Positions 62,102-64,000 of a DNA stretch of 64,000 nucleotides are shown here, one piece after another. This stretch comes from an uncultured bacterium (GTDB lineage Bacteria > Planctomycetota > UBA1135). Under the pieces are notes generated by a model. That model searched no databases, was not told the DNA's origin, and saw nothing but the letters and a program-made list of their open reading frames with translations. Location of the stretch: contig CALFOT010000110.1 in NCBI GenBank assembly GCA_937919925.1, positions 1 to 64,000 of the forward strand. Direction: 5' to 3'. Positions within the stretch are counted from its first letter, which is position 1, and the number at the start of each line of letters is the position of its first letter. The position numbers were made by a program, and so were the translations under genes.

Positions 62102-63037
62102 ATGAGTAGCTTCAAAGAACGGCCAGTGCGCATCATCGGGGTGCCGTTGGATTTGGGCGCCAGTCGTCGCGGCACGGATCTTGGTCCTGGTGCCTTAAGG
62201 GTGGCTGGAGTCGGCAAGAGGCTGCGTGAGATTGGCTTCGAAGTGCAACGCGAAGAAGATGTATTTGTACCTGCCATGGAAACTCGCGCTTCTTTTGGTA
62301 ATCCTCGCGCCCGTTTTCACGATGAAATTTTGCAGGTTTGTGAAGACCTCGCAGATGTCGTCAAACGTGCCCTTGATGAGGGTGCCACTCCTTTGGTGTT
62401 TGGTGGCGATCATTCCATTGGGATGGGCACGGTAGCCGGTGTGGCGGGGCATTTTCGCGCCACCCAGCAGAAAATTGGATTAGTTTGGTTCGATGCCCAT
62501 GGGGATATGAATGTGCCCTCCAGTTCTCCCAGCGGCAATATCCATGGAATGCCTTTGGCTCATGTTATTGGCCATTTGGGTGGGGTCGATGCCGCCCTTT
62601 CGAACATTGGTGGCTTCCGCAACAAAGTCGCAGTAGACAATGTAGCTTTGGTGGGCTTGCGTGATATCGATCGCGAGGAAGCGCGCATCATTCGCGAGTC
62701 AGGGATTCACACCTGGACCATGCGCGATATTGATGAGAAGGGTATGCCTAGGGTCACCGCTGAGATCCTCGAAGTCGTGAACCATGGCACCGCCGGCTTT
62801 CATCTGAGTTTTGATGTCGACGGTCTGGATCCCTCCGTGGTTGCGGGAGTGGGCACGCCGGTTCCTGGTGGTGTGGGTTTTCGCGAAGCGCACCTCATGT
62901 TGGAGCTAATGGCGGATACTGGTTTGATGACTTCGATGGAAATCGCCGAATTGAACCCCTTACTTGATAATTGCAATGCCGGCGCCCAAAACATGCTGCA
63001 TTTGATTTGTAGCGCCTTCGGGAAATCGATTCTGTAA
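62102..63037 (+). CDS. rocF: Arginase
   Basis: 311 aa. Manganese-site motifs GGDHSIGMGT, WFDAHGDMN and SFDVDGLDPS are complete, and the N-terminus (GVPLDLGASRRGTDLGP) and ELNPLLDNCN C-terminal segment match true arginases better than agmatinases. It hydrolyses arginine to ornithine and urea. Its stop overlaps the mcsB start by one base (TAATG), joining arginine breakdown to an arginine kinase gene. Confidence 0.92.
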   Translation: MSSFKERPVRIIGVPLDLGASRRGTDLGPGALRVAGVGKRLREIGFEVQREEDVFVPAMETRASFGNPRARFHDEILQVCEDLADVVKRALDEGATPLVFGGDHSIGMGTVAGVAGHFRATQQKIGLVWFDAHGDMNVPSSSPSGNIHGMPLAHVIGHLGGVDAALSNIGGFRNKVAVDNVALVGLRDIDREEARIIRESGIHTWTMRDIDEKGMPRVTAEILEVVNHGTAGFHLSFDVDGLDPSVVAGVGTPVPGGVGFREAHLMLELMADTGLMTSMEIAELNPLLDNCNAGAQNMLHLICSAFGKSIL

Positions 63038-64000
63038 TGGATCCGCGCTTGCGCAAGCTCGTTGATACCGCACCAGGGTGGTTGCAACCGGGTGGCCCGT
63101 GTAGTGATGTGGTGGTGGCGTCGCGTGTTCGTTTGGCTCGCAATGTTGCTGGGTTGGCTTTTCCGCAACGCCTGGACCACCAGCGCGCAGATGATTTAAC
63201 CGCCGCCGCCGCCGATTGCCTGCGCCGCTCCAAGCTCGAGGGTGAGGTGCTGGAACCGCGATCTCTTAGCCGTGCCGATGCCGATTTTATTGTGGAACGC
63301 AGTTTGGCCACCCGCGATCTGATGATGGCCAAGCGCCCAACCCAGGTGTTTTTCTGTAGCCTGGGCCTCCATGGGGTGATGGTGAATGAAGAGGACCATT
63401 TCCGCATTCAAGGCCTCGCACCGGGCCTAGACTTGAATTTAGCTTTCGAGCGCGCGCAACGGTTGGAACGACGCTTACGCGAAAGTTTTGAATTTGCGGT
63501 AAGTGAACGCTTCGGCTTTCTCACTTCTTGCCCTACCAATACTGGCTCAGGTATGCGTGCTAGCTTAATGCTACATCTGCCTGCTCTAGCCCGCGGCAAA
63601 GCACCGATGCAGCGCGCTCTGCAAGCCGCACGGGTAGCCTCTTTGGCCGTGCGTGGCGTACATGGGGAAGGCAGTTTTGCTTTGGGCCATTACTACCAAT
63701 TCAGTAATCAACGCACCATGGGCGTGAGTGCTCAGCAACAATTAAAAACCGTCACTGAATTTGGGATGGAAGTGACTGGCTATGAGCGCGAAACGCGTAA
63801 GCAGTTTTGTGACGACCCCCATGCCAAGCAAATTCTGTGCGAAGATTTGCAAAAAGCCATTGATTTAGTGAGCACCGCGGAAAGCTTAACCACCGCCCAG
63901 GCCTTGGATGCCCTGAGTACTTTACGTTTGGGGGCTTTGCTGGAGTTGACTGGTGAGTTGGGTTTTGCGTGTGCGGCAGATCATCTGTTACGGTTAAGCT
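63037..64000 (+). CDS. mcsB: Protein arginine kinase McsB (truncated by window edge)
   Basis: Absent from the ORF track because no stop is reached; 321 codons are open. ASRVRLARNVAG near 30 and LTSCPTNTGSGMRAS (catalytic Cys near 168) are the guanido-kinase signatures, and MQRALQAARVASLAVRGVHGEG is typical of McsB. McsB phosphorylates arginines to mark proteins for Clp degradation. The usual partner gene mcsA is not upstream; arginase is there instead. Confidence 0.92.
   Translation, partial: MDPRLRKLVDTAPGWLQPGGPCSDVVVASRVRLARNVAGLAFPQRLDHQRADDLTAAAADCLRRSKLEGEVLEPRSLSRADADFIVERSLATRDLMMAKRPTQVFFCSLGLHGVMVNEEDHFRIQGLAPGLDLNLAFERAQRLERRLRESFEFAVSERFGFLTSCPTNTGSGMRASLMLHLPALARGKAPMQRALQAARVASLAVRGVHGEGSFALGHYYQFSNQRTMGVSAQQQLKTVTEFGMEVTGYERETRKQFCDDPHAKQILCEDLQKAIDLVSTAESLTTAQALDALSTLRLGALLELTGELGFACAADHLLRLS

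Overview
The window (64 kb, roughly 55% GC by eye) is a dense chromosomal segment with no mobile element, CRISPR array or rRNA operon that I can see. It encodes a diderm bacterium: there are lipoprotein signal peptides, a predicted outer-membrane barrel, periplasmic binding proteins and a membrane-anchored multiheme cytochrome. McsB arginine kinase, a Gld-type ABC operon with GldG and DUF4340 partners, HEAT/VWA secreted proteins and a lectin-like secreted protein make me lean towards an uncultured Planctomycetota-like lineage. That placement is inference from gene content only. No gap between genes exceeds about 215 bp.

Layout. 1-5214: a lipoprotein start running off the left edge, a radical SAM protein, SelB, a universal stress protein and a Na/Pi cotransporter. 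5228-11857 (minus): a tight five-gene run of sugar isomerase, AmgK-like anomeric sugar kinase, MurU-like nucleotidyltransferase, fused OtsA-OtsB and a GH15 glucosidase/trehalase. 11881-20125 (plus): a HEAT-VWA secreted protein, tRNA-Pro(CGG), rho, then a Gld-type ABC operon (ATPase, permease, GldG-like, DUF4340, small membrane protein). 20187-27821 (plus): guaB-guaA, a secreted lectin-like protein with its own terminator, a small membrane protein, comF, larC and gluQRS. 27811-30200 (minus): an alpha/alpha-toroid protein, a periplasmic coiled-coil protein and a small lipoprotein. 30299-43273 (mostly plus): hisS, nadD, a parvulin on the minus strand, a phosphoesterase, yidC-mnmE-nrdR, a degenerate NrdD-like ATP-cone protein, and smc.

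43281-52818: a glutaminyl-cyclase-like M28 peptidase divergent from an OPT transporter, a GT2 glycosyltransferase, a YycJ-type metallohydrolase, then a zinc-type ABC system (ZnuA/C/B-like) with a His-rich outer-membrane barrel, and a GYF_2-RDD membrane protein. 52861-58367 (minus): a ferric-type ABC importer translationally coupled to a pentaheme cytochrome c and a HEAT-like lipoprotein. 58506-64000 (plus): aminotransferase, threonine aldolase, phosphomannomutase, arginase and a truncated mcsB.

Genes are very compact. At least twelve junctions use 4-bp ATGA/GTGA/TTGA overlaps, and several operon heads carry a TAnAAT-like -10 box only 5-8 nt before the start codon, implying leaderless or near-leaderless mRNAs. 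The items I find most worth following are the iron ABC/pentaheme cytochrome/HEAT lipoprotein operon, the NrdD-like protein without catalytic residues beside nrdR, the MurU-like enzyme with both metal-binding aspartates changed, and the arginase-mcsB pairing.
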